From: Centroberyx gerrardi
Lineage: Eukaryota; Chordata; Actinopteri; Beryciformes; Berycidae
Length of the DNA: 64,000 nucleotides
NCBI RefSeq assembly: GCF_048128805.1
Contig: NC_135997.1
Coordinates: 8,993,116 to 9,057,115 of the forward strand
Reading direction: 5' to 3'
Shown: positions 34,796 to 46,061 of the stretch, in pieces
How the letters are laid out: each line of letters opens with the position of its first letter
Numbering within the stretch: position 1 is the stretch's first letter
Translations under genes and position numbers: made by a program
The notes under the pieces: model-generated
What the model was told of the DNA's origin: nothing
Database searches by the model: none
What the model saw: only the letters and a program-made list of their open reading frames with translations

Positions 34796-37332
34796 TCTGT
34801 GGTGCAGTCATGAGACATTGGAATGAGCAGCATTCAGAGATAGTTATGAGGATATAAGTACAGTACAGACCAGACACACACAGATTTGCCAGGCAGCTGT
34901 TGATAAGCAGACTCTGACTAATGAGTGTGACATCAGGCCAAGCGCTCCAAATCATCCCTCACTACAACACACACCACAACCGCTCAGCTTCAGTATACTC
35001 ATGAGGCACAGTGTCATGTCACATTAGCACATGATAATACATGATACTGTAGCTATGATTTTATTGGATTTGATACGATCAGATGGTTTGAATATAAAAA
35101 AAAAGTTTGTTTTTGCTTGAAACTTATCAGAAAATGTTTGGTCTGTGAACACATGACCATAGAGGTTTCATTGTTTTATTGGTGCATGATTATTGCCCTC
35201 CTCTGGCAGAGCTGTGCATGTTTTTCAATACACCTTCAATAACCCTCACTAATAGTAGAAAATAAGAAATAGTAAATGCATATCAACAGATAGAAGGAGT
35301 TGCATCATTAACCAATTATAGACTTTTGCTATGAGTTTCATGTATTAGGCATAAGTTGCTTTCAACAGCATCATTGTGCCTCCCCAACTGAATTCTATGT
35401 TAGTTTATGTGGACGGACACTTCAGGAAGACCACAGAGGGGCACTGTGACATTGAGTAAAATTGTACTCAATGTTTTAGGATTTTATAGACTTAGTGCAG
35501 TGAGGTATTTTTTTTTATATGGTAAAATGAAACACTGGAGGATGAAGATCTATTGATCCCATCAGGTACTGAGTCAGGAGCAGTGGGAGAGAGAGGTGAG
35601 GTCTGCCTCCAGCCTAGACGAGCTGCTGAGGCTGACAGACTTTCCTGACTGGAAGTTGTGGAAGTGTCGGATGAGACTGCAGCAACCAGAGACCCAGGCA
35701 GAGTTCCACTCCTCTTCCTCTTCTTCCTCCTCCTCTTCCTCTTCAGCAGGATCACACCGGTCTACACGCTACGCTGCTGACTCATACAGCCTGGAGATAC
35801 TTAAAGGTTGGATAAAACATACATGATGTGAGTTCTGTGTATGTGTGTGTGTGTCTGTGTGCTTGTGAACGTCTTACAGTGTGTGTGTGTGTCTCTCCCG
35901 TCTAGCCATAGATGAAGAGTGGCAGCGGACCCAGTGCATGCCGAGGGAAACGTGTGTTGATGTGGCCAAGGAACTGGGCACCGACCCCTCAATGTTCTTC
36001 AAGCCACCTTGTGTGTCCGTCTACAGGTTTGTTCAGCATCAAGCCAGATCCAGAACATTGACACCATTCACCAAACGCTGACCTTTGGCAAAGTCCCTGC
36101 ATCTAATATCACTGATGTCACCAAAACTTCCAAGCAAAACTTTTTGACCTTGAATAGACGTTGAATAGACATTGAATAGACGGCCTGCACCAATGCTGAA
36201 AACCTTTGTAAATACAGAGCCAAAATGAAAGTTGAGACGGCGTCCATAGTCGTCCATAGCTGCTGCCTGCAGCGCCCCTGGCTACCTGCATCATTTTGTA
36301 AAACAGGGACCTAAATATCTCTGATATCAGTACAAAACAGTTTGTATTGCTGTTTTAATAGAATTTTTATCATAGTGTGAACATTTTGTGCTAATTTGTG
36401 TTAGCACACTTATGCATGTCGCCATCTGTCCAAAAACGGATTATATCGACTAAATTTCTGGGGACAAGTGGAGCGGAGACTGGTGACTGACAGGATGTCA
36501 TTTGGTCAATGCAATATATTATTAAGCAAAGGTCACCAAGCTGTCTTGCACAGACGCACACAGCTTAGAGGGAACATTGGTTGTGAATGCTCCCCTGATT
36601 TGAGCTATTTTTAGCCCCGCGACAGCAGAGGCTCTATGGATCGCATTGTCGGTGGATCACACTGTTCACCACTTTTGGTCACGTGGGTGAAAGTGTGCCG
36701 CAGGGAGTTAGACTGCAGACTTTCTTTCGGGATACCCCCGTGTTCGATTCCTGGCTGGGACGCTTTCACAAAATTGAATGGCGCAGGGCTGTTAGACTCC
36801 TTTTGTTTTAGATATAGAGTGCAAATTGATTTCTGGCTATTTTTGCTTCAGCTTTGCACCCCATTATAATAATAAAAACTATAAGATGAAATTTAGAGTC
36901 ACTTAGGCAAAAGTGTCTGCCACCATTAGCATTTTGAACACCTTACAATGTTGTTTAATATCTGCATTCTTTGTTGGTTGGTTGATTCAATCAAATGATT
37001 TATTTAGGATTTATCCTATTATATGATCATATGGAATCAATTTGTCCTCCAACCAAGATATGACTAACCCTAACCCTACAGGTGCAACGGCTGCTGCAAT
37101 CAAGAGGGTGTCACCTGCAGAAACACAACCACCACATATGTCAATAAAACTGTGAGTGTCCAAATCTCATTTGAGATTTTAAGTTGAGATTCTTTAACTT
37201 TTGTGTGAAACCCTATTCTAAGTATTTGAATGTTGGATATTAAACTGTACAAACCACACAAAGTTTTTCAGTGGTTGCTCAAGGAAGAGACATGAAAAAA
37301 AACTGAAGATTTAGATCACCATTCCCTTTGTA

Positions 37333-37377
<45 letters not shown>

Positions 37378-38592
37378 TTGTATGCATTTCAGCTTCTGAG
37401 TGTGATCCCATTCAAGTTTGGACCTGAGCCCGTGCTTATAAAAGTAGCTAATCATACAGAGTGCAAGTGCATGGAGCCCGCCATAATACGACGCAACGCC
37501 CGACCTCATAGGAGGAGTAGGTGAGTCCCACAGCTCAGTCAATCATATTTCTTTCACTGAAATTCCTGTGGTGTATTCCTATTTTATCTTTTTAATTATA
37601 TACTCTTCCATTCAAATCCACTTGGTTCATTGGCAGTTGCTGTCCCACGCTGCCAGAGGCAGAAGACTCCAGGAGACTTTGTGCCAGTGGGCTGATCTGG
37701 GATTGCATGACAGACGGTTGCATACCTTACCCCTCTAGTAAACCAGGTGTGTGTGTGTGCAAGTATCTTGGAGGGCCTGTCTGTTGTGTGCACCAACTTT
37801 GACTAGACCTAGAATGTAATGCACCTATTTAAAATCACAAGGAAACAACATTATGATGGCGTCTTCCTTCTGTAATTCAACATATTTCCGTTTGAAACAG
37901 GATATTGGGGCAGGACATAATGTGGGGAGAGACTGGTCAGAAGTGGGTGGGTTGGACCAGAACAAACAAAGCCAGTGAAACCCATTGCATTCTCGGTGTA
38001 GTTGGTGAAACAACTGAAACGCTTTCTGCATAATCTTCAGCTGTGACAAATCTTAAAAATGAATAAATTCTAGCCACCGGGACACTAGGGAAAAGGAGCC
38101 AGGATTTTCGGGGGTGAACACCCAAAAATGCCCCATTGGTGGCACTTTGAAAGTTGGAAAGTTGCAGGTTTTATATGATGGGAGAGGTGGAGGAGGGGAT
38201 GGTTGAAAAATCTGTGATTGTATTATTGGTTGGAATTTTTAAGTACGCCTACTGGCACGCCATGAAGTAGCCATTAAAAATATGTTGTTTTCCAGGAATT
38301 AAAAGTAATGATATAAAATATAAGAAAATAAACATTTTGCAAACTTTTTTGGCACTTACTGTTAAATAGGTTTATGCTATGATACGGAGAGTTAGCTAAC
38401 AAGGTGGAAAAGTCATATGTTATTGTTATTTCCCCCTGGTTAGAGCTTCCACTCAGTTCGTGGATGCCTGACTGTGAGATAGACGTGGAGCGCTGTCACT
38501 GCCTCCCTCGACCCCAGCCGTCCCTCAGGCCCAGGCCGCTCCACCGCTGCCACCGCAACTCCACCTTCTGTGGCACCAAGAGACGACACTGA
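32553..38592 (+). CDS. vegfd: Vascular endothelial growth factor D
   Basis: Seven coding exons (32553-32663, 35566-35806, 35906-36026, 37082-37151, 37393-37520, 37637-37746, 38444-38592) sum to 930 bases, 309 residues. VEGF-D is a secreted lymphangiogenic ligand of VEGFR3/VEGFR2, made as a precursor trimmed at both ends. A hydrophobic signal region (LVTLVVELSWVKVGHS) is followed by the N-terminal propeptide, then HRSTRYAA, the site corresponding to the human propeptide cleavage, then the VEGF homology domain with all eight knot cysteines (128, 153, 159, 162, 163, 170, 205, 207) in the order typical of VEGF-C/D. N-glycosylation sites are at 172, 179 and 201. IDEEWQRTQC and CNGCCN are diagnostic. 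A run of 12 serines (86-97) precedes the cleavage site. The cysteine-rich C-terminal propeptide is short; I recall human VEGF-D as 354 residues. Two start ATGs are adjacent (32553, 32556). Identification is secure. Confidence 0.95.
32998..33044 (+). repeat. (CA)n microsatellite
   Basis: About 23 CA units in vegfd intron 1. Confidence 0.95.
34167..34529. mobile_element. Tc1/mariner-type MITE, copy 2 (363 bp)
   Basis: It has the same inverted termini as 24445-24802 (CACTACCAGTCAAAAGTTTG and TTTGACTGGTAGTG), with TA on both sides. It is inserted beside a GT tract in vegfd intron 1, in the same orientation as copy 1. Confidence 0.8.
34611..34790 (+). mobile_element. tRNA-derived SINE with (TA)n tail
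   Basis: GATGGCTCAGTTGCTTAAAG resembles a tRNA A box, and GGTTTCAATCC (34656-34666) a B box, at tRNA-like spacing. A pyrimidine-rich body and a (TA)n tract (34755-34790) follow. This is a Pol III SINE in vegfd intron 1. The family name is unknown to me. Confidence 0.65.
35710..35745 (+). repeat. vegfd: TCC/TCT trinucleotide tract encoding poly-serine in vegfd
   Basis: Twelve serine codons, eleven of them TCC or TCT and the last TCA, lie inside exon 2, just N-terminal of the propeptide cleavage region. Confidence 0.95.
36600..36790 (+). mobile_element. Possible tRNA-derived SINE
   Basis: GTGTTCGATTCCTGG (near 36740) looks like a tRNA B box, preceded at about 60 bases by GGTCACGTGGGTGAAAGTG. 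The A box is poor. It runs into dispersed repeat C. Confidence 0.35.
36795..36940 (+). repeat. Dispersed repeat family C, copy 1
   Basis: It shares CCCCATTATAATAATAAAA, ATGAAATTTAGAGTCACT and AGGCAAAAGTGT-like words, in order, with 44590-44725 and 60640-60775. It lies in a vegfd intron. The boundaries are approximate. Confidence 0.55.
37338..37377 (+). repeat. (GT)n microsatellite beside vegfd exon 5
   Basis: About 20 GT units end 15 bases upstream of the acceptor of exon 37393-37520, in the place of a normal pyrimidine tract. Confidence 0.95.
38150..38345 (+). repeat. Dispersed repeat family A, copy 2
   Basis: TATATGATGGGAGAGGTGGA, then ATTGGTTGGAATTTTT, ACGCCTACTGGCA and TTTTCCAGGAATTAAAAG align with copies at 8000-8200 (inverted) and 57655-57915. 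It lies in the last vegfd coding intron. Confidence 0.6.
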
Positions 38593-38607
38593 CCACGGCT
38601 CCTGCAG

Positions 38608-39566
38608 GTAGGATGGATTTAAGAAACTTTAATTTCTCTTAAAAAATAAAACACAATACTAAAACATTAAAATGAGACGGTGCATTCAAGGGCCTTCAGA
38701 GATTGACAGCATCCTATAAATGCACCCCAAATTTTCACAAACTTCCCAGGTGACTTTGATTTGTTGTATGATATCTTCTTCATTTGTATAAATGCAACCG
38801 TTTTGTTGAAACACTTATGAAAGCAAGGTGAGGTTGAGGATTTCCTGTCCCTGAGTATCTTTTTTATTGCTGTGACCATTCCCAACATTGATCCTTGCAG
38901 ACAATCAATCATCTACCCTGTGTGTAACTGTGATAGTAGCTGTGGGGATAAGACAGTTTTATGCTCTGTTAGCTTTTATTGTTAGTGCATATACCTGTGT
39001 TTAATGGAGGAGCTGAAACTCCCCTGAAAGAGGATACGATTTGCCGCTGGAGATTTTACTCAAGTCTGTCCATGTGCCAAATGAGAAAGATCAGCCTGTC
39101 ACTCCTCAATATTTGTTTTCCACACTCGCTCACTATCCTGTCTAGTTTATGTGTGTTGGTGACCCTGGCATTACCAAACCGTCAAATCATATAGTAGCAG
39201 AGAATGCTCTCAATAAAAGATTTACAAAACAAGATTAAGGACCGATAAACATCAAAATAGCTAACATTTTAGTAAAACCAGACATGCTAGGTATGCAGGA
39301 ATAGGCTATTATCTTTACATTTGTTGCATATACGGTCATTGTGCCCTAATCTGCAATACTCATACAACTCATTCTGTATAAAGTGGTAGTGGTTTTGGAA
39401 TAATGTGAGTAGCTACAGTGAAAGTGTGAATTGAATGGATAAATTGATGTCAGCCTCCAGAGCTCCAACAGGGTGAAGTCTGGCAGAGTGGTAGACATTA
39501 GGAGCTTTATTGTGTCCAGGGTCATGCATATTTTACACTGCTAAATGCTCCCTCTTTCATCCACAG
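38608..39566. other. Presumed vegfd 3' UTR intron, no other feature
   Basis: AT-rich sequence without a recognisable exon or repeat boundary. Its status as intron depends on the 3' UTR exon call. Confidence 0.35.
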
Positions 39567-39870
39567 ATGCAAGTGACACAAGTACCAGTCCACTGTGGGA
39601 ATAAATTACGACAACCTGCTTGCCCGAGAAGTATGGAAGCAGAGAAAAAAGGCTCATAATTTATTTACAGTCCTATTTATGCCAATCACTTTAACTAATT
39701 AAAAACCTTCTTTATTTTTTTCCTGAGATGATATTAACTCTCATGACCATGTTAATAGATTTTTAACATGCTTGTCTTATGTTTAAATCAATGTGTAAAG
39801 TTTATGATTTGTACATTTGTCCTTTGTGCACTGAACATTTAGTTTATATTAAAAGATTGATATTTTTATA
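39567..39870 (+). other. vegfd: Probable vegfd 3' UTR exon
   Basis: Fifteen bases after the vegfd stop there is a strong donor (CTGCAG|GTAGGA, exon end 38607). A good acceptor, TTTCATCCACAG, precedes 39567. ATTAAA at 39848-39853 could end the transcript. I infer a 3' UTR intron. It begins close enough to the stop that nonsense-mediated decay is not expected. Confidence 0.45.
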
Positions 39871-40771
39871 ATTTGAATTTATTATGCACATATGGATTAT
39901 TGCCTGTCTTCTGATGGACATTTTGCCGATATTGCCCTATTTGGCCAATCTTCATATTGAGGGTTTGGTGCAAAAGGGGCATAAGTGCCACTTTTGCCAC
40001 TTTGGCATATATCATTGGAAAGTTCTTGTTGAGCTCTATCTGGTGGTCAGAAGAACACATTTGTAAGTGTAAACAAAATCAGAATAAAGTGAAAAAAACA
40101 AAAGACTCGAGTGAAAACCCTAGATTAAATTTGGTTAATACCTTATGTTTTGAATAACAAGGTGCAATCATTTAAAGTTTTGGTTTTGCTCTGCTATAAA
40201 CTATAATATTAGGAAACTGTTACTTACGCCCCTTTCGCTCTAAACCCTTGATATATTCATTTGCTGTTGTTATGCAAAATAATTACAAATTCACAGGATC
40301 TCACTTGTATGAAGATGAGCTTGCCTCTAGAGGGTGCAAAACACTGCTTTTGAAAACAAATCTAATTGCATCATGTTGTATCAAGAGCTCCTGCATTTTG
40401 CCATGAAAGATCATACTGTAAATTGAAGAACAGACAGTAAGTTAAATGAACGTGGTTACTTCAAAGAAGCAATATGGGTGGAGTAACCAGACATTCTTGT
40501 TCCCTGGATCTCACCTTTACAAAAGCAACGGCGTAATTCATATGAAATCTGCTTCCTTGCCGCTCATTCAGTGTCTGAGCAAACTATTGTTAGCCAGATG
40601 GAGGCAGAGAAGATAAAAACCTCTGATAAGTGCTCTGTGCTCTGCAAAGTACTTGGGCTTCCTGGAGAAAGCTCAACTTTCTATATCAGTGTCTGAAGAG
40701 CTCCAGCAGAGACAACGCAGCTCTTTCAAAGACGTTTTGTAAATAGGGTTTCTCAAACAAATAAAACATTA
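39871..40771. other. Intergenic sequence, putative promoter of the small secreted gene
   Basis: No exon is seen. GATAAAAACC near 40612 could serve as a TATA-like element about 160 bases upstream of the candidate ATG at 40772. Confidence 0.3.
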
Positions 40772-41674
40772 ATGTCCATTGAACATATGTTTATTTTACT
40801 GCTGTTGCTGGGTGAGTGTATTGATTTCTGTTCCGAGAATCTCATTTTATTCCCCAGCATGATAGCGCTGCTCGTCAAAATTGTAAACATTATACCATAT
40901 ACGCCACAAATTGGCCTATCTCCTTTTGTTGGCTTCCTTCCTTCAAAATTGATTTTCCCATTATAAAATGGCAGGATGTATTTATGTCATCATGTCTCAG
41001 AGGTACAAGGAATAGATTATTAAGTGCTTGTCCTGTCTGTTGCTCACTGTAACAAAACAGTGATTTTTTGATGCTCTCTCCTGTGGGTGCCTGCTCTAAT
41101 AGCAACACTCAGTAGCTTCTCCCTAAAGTGTCCCGGCTCCTCTGTCCAGCAAACCCCATCCTGCCTCTGGGAGCCGTATACAGGCTGTGACAGAGGTCAG
41201 GCTAACAAGTGCCACCAGCTGGAAAGGAGAGGCACACACTGCAGGTACTGTAGAACTGCTGTCACATTTGTACACCTCCACATTGTCCTCACATGGGACA
41301 GATGAAGCTTTCACTTCATTTCACCTGTCCTTTTGGCTCGAGTGTGCCAAAGCACTCAGATCCTGCCTCACTTCCATCATGGTAATAGAATGAAAAGAAA
41401 AAAACATGATGTATTAAATATTTCATGAAACAATTTCATTGCTATTTCAACACTGTAAACTATCTTCCGCGATGTGATGATATCGGCCTATTGGGTTTAT
41501 ACAAAATAAATAAGTCTGAAGTTACAAGGAGTATTATCTCCCCCTTGTTGCATTGTTTGTGTACTGCTGTTTTCCAGTGTGTGCTGCCTCCTCTGCCCCC
41601 ATTGCAGAAGCACACCAGGCATCCCTAAAGTTCCTCACTGTTCCTGGCAGCATCATCAGCTAACAGAGTTTTAA
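40772..41674 (+). CDS. Candidate small secreted cysteine-rich protein, unrecognised
   Basis: Three exons (40772-40811, 41103-41244, 41608-41674) join in phase to 249 bases, 82 residues. Exon 1 encodes a start and hydrophobic core, MSIEHMFILLLLL, ending at a consensus donor (G|GTGAGT). Exon 2 follows a pyrimidine-rich tract and ends CTGCAG|GTACTG. Exon 3 follows CCTCTGCCCCCATTGCAG and ends in TAA. After the predicted signal peptide (about 20 residues), six cysteines are spaced C-x10-C-x7-C-x7-C-x9-C-x11-C, a pattern of secreted disulfide-rich peptides. I do not recognise the family. An alternative exon 3 acceptor at 41578 would add nine residues including three cysteines. No standard poly(A) signal was spotted nearby. 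It could be chance, but coincidence of signal peptide, phases and splice sites argues for a gene. Confidence 0.42.
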
Positions 41675-43680
41675 GCACTGTTGCAAAACATTGTTAGAAG
41701 AATAGCAATCACACTGTTTATAATTATACAACAGATTCAGTCCCTGTTCGACCTGAGAAAGTCATGTGTTAGGCATGCACTTGTTCATGGTGAAGGAAAG
41801 CAGGGAGCTGAGTCTTATTAGAAAATCATATTCTTTTCTACACAGGGCCAAGGCCATTCAATACCTGATAACATATTTTCCAACTTATTCAATCATCTCG
41901 TAATGCTCCCAGTTCATTGCTGGGACTGTTTGTGCCAAAGAAAGGGGATCGTCACGTGGGTTTCCGGTGCTGTAATGACAAATTACAAGCTGACATTTGG
42001 GAATAGGTCTTTTTTTCCTCTTTTTTTTTCTCTTTCTTCTCTTTTTCTTTTGTATAAAACGTCTTTTAGAGGTGGCAGGCCTGAAGAGGTAATAGGTCTA
42101 TATAAGTTTAAGTAGGCCTAGTAATAATTGCACTGATGGGAAGCTATGGACATCACTAGTAGTAGAGAAAAATAAGATAAAAAGAATCCTAGGCTATACA
42201 GGTCTAGAGAATATTGCACTAGAGTATATTCCAGAGTATAAATAGGTATAAATATATAACTATCCAGCCAGAACAGAGTTGAGGATTTAAAAACTGACTA
42301 TATGACAGATGCAGACGCTGGATACCAGCAGAAGAGTGCTCTTTTGTTAAGAGTGGTAGTGGTGTGCATTTCTATCTATCTATTTATCTATCCATCTATC
42401 AATCCATATATCTATAAATAGATAGATTAGCCCAAATATTTACATCTAATCATCAGTGCACATGTATTAATCAACAACAAAACAACAGTAAAGACACTGG
42501 TAGGTTTATCATCAAATACAAATATTTATGCTTTTGTGGTGCAAATATGACCATCTACAGTGTATTTCCACTGTATATTTCTGTTAATTATGTTTTAGTC
42601 TGAATCACAATTCCCAGCAGTAATTTCTGACATTACATTACATATAACATAAGTTACTCTGTCCAAAGCTCATCATATGCGCTGTTCTGGCAGCTTTTTT
42701 ACCTGATACTTGTATCCGTACTGAAATCTGTGAAACCTGTCGTTATGTGTTTGATGCAATGAATTTTAAAAATCGGTTCGAATTTTTAAAGTCTTGTAGT
42801 ATGTCCGCAAATGGGTTGAATACTCATTGACTCAAAAAATTTGTGAAAACGTACTAACTAAAAAAAATCTACTTTGGCATTTTGTGTTATTGTGTGCAGA
42901 TCACTGACAAAAAAATCCTAATTTAATATTTAATTCGGCCATAGCACCACAAAATGCGGAAAGAGTCAAGAGAGTTGTTGAATACCTTCTGAAGGTGCTG
43001 TATTGCAATAGTAGATTGGTTAGCTTTGTATTGTAGGGACCTGTGTGTAGAAGCAGTATACACATGTAGAGTAGTAATTATTTCACCTTAATGGGCACTC
43101 TGTCTGTCAGTGACCTTTGCCCTGCTGGATCCTTCAGTGTAGAGCAGGACAAAACATCTCCGAGTCTGTTATTAGGCCTGGTTTAACCTGATTCATCAGT
43201 TTATTTAGTTACTGCCTCTACATCCTTTCATACAGGAAATTAGTCATTATTTAATAATAGGACAAATGTACTTCACTTCTTTTTTTCTGTAATTATGTGG
43301 AAATGAAAAGGGTATTGTGAAATCTCAAATGAACAGAAATGCAGGGATATTCAATTTTACAGACATCCAACAACTAAACTATACAGACTTTCTTGGGTCA
43401 TAAGTTCATTAAAAGAGAACTAGGATGAGTTAAATTAGTGAATACAGTTTGGTAAGGTTGATATATTGTTGACCGAATAGGTCTTTCAGGGGCCACTAGT
43501 TACAATCTCAGTAATGATGCATAACAGCTTTTTATCACGGAGCACACATCAGTGACTAATGAAGAGAAAGCTCACAGTCTGCTCAACACCCGTTACTGTG
43601 CAGGAAGGCAACTCTGAATTGAATTTTCCGCGACAGAAAGAGCTCCTCCCGTCTCCCCCGCCTGCCTTCAGCGGCAGGCC
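41675..43680. other. Gene-poor intergenic DNA
   Basis: Apart from short ATCT-like tracts near 42372-42424, I see no exon, terminal repeat or recognisable element. Confidence 0.4.
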
Positions 43681-43881
43681 TGTGACTTTCAAATGACTTG
43701 CCCTGGCGCTTGGGTCATCTTCACTGGCTTCTTCATTGGCCCGCTCATATTCAACCACCGCATGGCCTCAATTGTCATTATACATGTGGCCTCGAATGAC
43801 ACTAAACTGGAGCAATCACAAAGGCTCAAGCAAGACTTTAAAGCCTTTATAAACACTTTACTGGAATTGAATAGGCACTAG
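43681..43881 (+). pseudogene. Fragment resembling a retroelement-linked SGNH-hydrolase ORF
   Basis: The frame contains IVIIHVASNDTKLEQSQRLK followed by QDFKAFINTLLE, resembling the block-III GxND region of SGNH/GDSL hydrolase ORFs often attached to fish retrotransposons, with HVASND where HVGxND is usual. No flanking reverse transcriptase is visible. It is short and likely dead. Confidence 0.4.
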
Positions 43882-44266
43882 ATGGAAGCATGGATGGATG
43901 TTTGTCCTTGCAATTTTCACCGCATATACTGTGAGTTTGAGTGACAGCACAATGTTGTTGGCTCTTTCCTGAGTCCTAACATCTCAGTATTATACTGAAA
44001 TGGACATGCACATAAGGGCATGGACATACTGAACATTTACTTAGACAAGCTACAAAGCATTTAAATCCCTAAATCTTATTCCTATCGTAAGATATCACCA
44101 TTTTTTTTTTCTTTTAATGTGAGGGCGGTCAGAGCATGAGTACAGTCATTGAGCAGTCTGAGAACTTCCATATAATAAATCAGTTTTATTCACAACACAA
44201 TTTGCATGATCCTGTAGTGTGAGATAACATTAAGGCTTTCTGAGCACCACTAACATGTAAAGACTA

Positions 44267-44580
44267 GACTGAGAATTGGAAATTCTGTTAGTCTGTATAT
44301 AGTTTTTAAGGCGTATACAGTAGTAGGCCTATATATTAGCTGCTACTGTGCAAATAGTGTAATCTTTTATTGGAACAAATGTAGACGCTCCAATCTCTCA
44401 GTAAATATCATGATGCCTTATTTGAAAAATCATGGATTGAGAGACAAATGACGAGGAAAATTGAACAAATGGCAGTGTCAAGTTTAATGTTTTCTAAAAT
44501 GATTTAACCAAATAGATTACATTATGCCTATTAAGCCTAAAAAACTATATAAAGACTATCAGAATTTCCAATTCTCAGTC
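44267..44580. mobile_element. 314-bp foldback MITE
   Basis: The outer 21 bases (44267-44287, GACTGAGAATTGGAAATTCT plus G) are perfectly inverted at 44560-44580. Homology continues inward for about 30 more bases (TAGTCTGTATATAGTTTTTA against its inverted partner). No frame is present, and no clear target duplication could be read. Confidence 0.7.
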
Positions 44581-44589
44581 TTTTTTAAG

Positions 44590-44725
44590 ACATGGCTTCC
44601 AAATAAATTTCTGCATATTTTTGCTTGATGTTTGCTCCCCATTATAATGATCAAAAAAAGTACAATATGAAATTGTGACTCACTGAGGCTAAAGTATGGC
44701 CAGTGTCATATTTGGCCATATCCAA
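44590..44725 (+). repeat. Dispersed repeat family C, copy 2
   Basis: CCCCATTATAATGATCAAAA, ATATGAAATTGTGACTCACT and GAGGCTAAAGTATGG match 60640-60775 closely and 36795-36940 more loosely. Confidence 0.6.
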
Positions 44726-45419
44726 CTGATGCCCCTGTTTCCAGCCCTTAGAGAGGGTCTATGTTTGGAGAGCGTGTGCTACAGAGAATGCTGAATTAGG
44801 GTATAAAGTGCTGTAGTCCATCTGAAAGACCTGTGGGAGTTTACTTCATTTTCACACATACGTCATCAGGTTGCTCTTAGTGTCCAAGGTGACCAAGGAA
44901 ACAGGCACATGCATCTTAGAGGCACTAAAAGAACGGTTGCTGTTACACAGGACTGAGCATGCAGTTGGGGTATCTTTTGTGATTGCACCCATCACCACTC
45001 CAGCACAATGGGTGGAAAGGAAATAATTAATGCTGCACTTGTAACCATTTTCTTGTAACCAAAACATTGAAAAGACATCATTAAAAAAAAAAGTCTTACA
45101 AGACAAATGGCATGTTTGTAAAAATGTCTGTAAAAAGAAAGCAATTCTATTGAGGTATATGATTACTGAAGCACTTGACATCTGCAGCTGCAATTGGGTT
45201 AAAAGCCCGTTAAGGTGGATGGATAACAATAAAACACCAGCTTAGATTACTATGGAGCAGATCTCATGAAACCAAGATGAAAATACTGCAAACTCTTTGC
45301 TTCCGCCCGGGCTAAATAAATAAATGAAAACCACAAGATGGGTTGAAAAAGGATATTGTTAAGATTAGGCAAGAACTAGGCTGATATTTGGTTAAGGTTA
45401 GGAGGAAGTGTTTGGCACC

Positions 45420-45559
45420 ATTTTACAAATAATAATAATGATATTAATAGACTTTATTTCTATAGCACTTTTCTTACGCAAAGTACAAAGTGCTTCACAA
45501 TTAAAAAGAATAAAAACACATAAATACACAACGAGCACATACATAGACATACAGTAAGA
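45420..45559. repeat. Older repeat into which the LINE inserted
   Basis: AATAATAATGATATTAATAG then ACTTTATTTCTATAGCACTT and ACAAAGTGCTTCACAATTAA is a very common fish retroelement-tail motif. The LINE's left target duplication (45560-45574) directly abuts it, so the LINE is younger. Confidence 0.6.
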
Positions 45560-45684
45560 CATACAGGGAAAGTTGTTTTTTTTTTTTTTTTTTACCCCTC
45601 CACCACCCCCCCCGCTTTGGAGGACATATAGCACTTTGTTTTTACATTATTTTGATTTTACAGCAATTCCTTTTACACAATTTT

Positions 45685-45796
45685 GAGATGAGGTACATTT
45701 TGACATGATCTAGAGATGAGGTACATTTTGACATGATCTAGAGATGAGGTACATTTTGACATGATCTAGAGATGAGGTACATTTTAACATGATCTA
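45685..45796 (+). repeat. 28-bp minisatellite, four units, in the LINE 3' UTR
   Basis: Four near-identical units of GAGATGAGGTACATTTTGAC plus ATGATCTA run head to tail, the last with small changes. They lie between the ORF2 end and the poly(A) of the LINE, so may belong to the element's 3' UTR. Confidence 0.85.
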
Positions 45797-46061
45797 TAGA
45801 TACCCATATACATCTGCACATGCACAATTACACATAATCCCATATACGTATACATATATATCTATATGCACATATACATACACATATTGTATGGCAATGC
45901 AAAACAAAAATAAATAAATCAATAAATAAATCAATAAATAAATCAATAAAATAAAATAAAATAAATACATCACCACACATATCCAACTATCTACATACAT
46001 AGCATAATGGTCCTCTTAATCACCAGCCCAACTCCCAGTCAAATGTATTTAGGAACATAGC

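Noticed and set aside
44852-45229. 125-codon minus-strand open frame
   Set aside because: No start context, domain or repeat identity that I can recognise. Kept as chance.
45685-45796. Regular 28-bp repeats suggesting a CRISPR-like array
   Set aside because: The units are directly contiguous without spacers and sit in a LINE 3' UTR of a eukaryotic genome, so this is a minisatellite.
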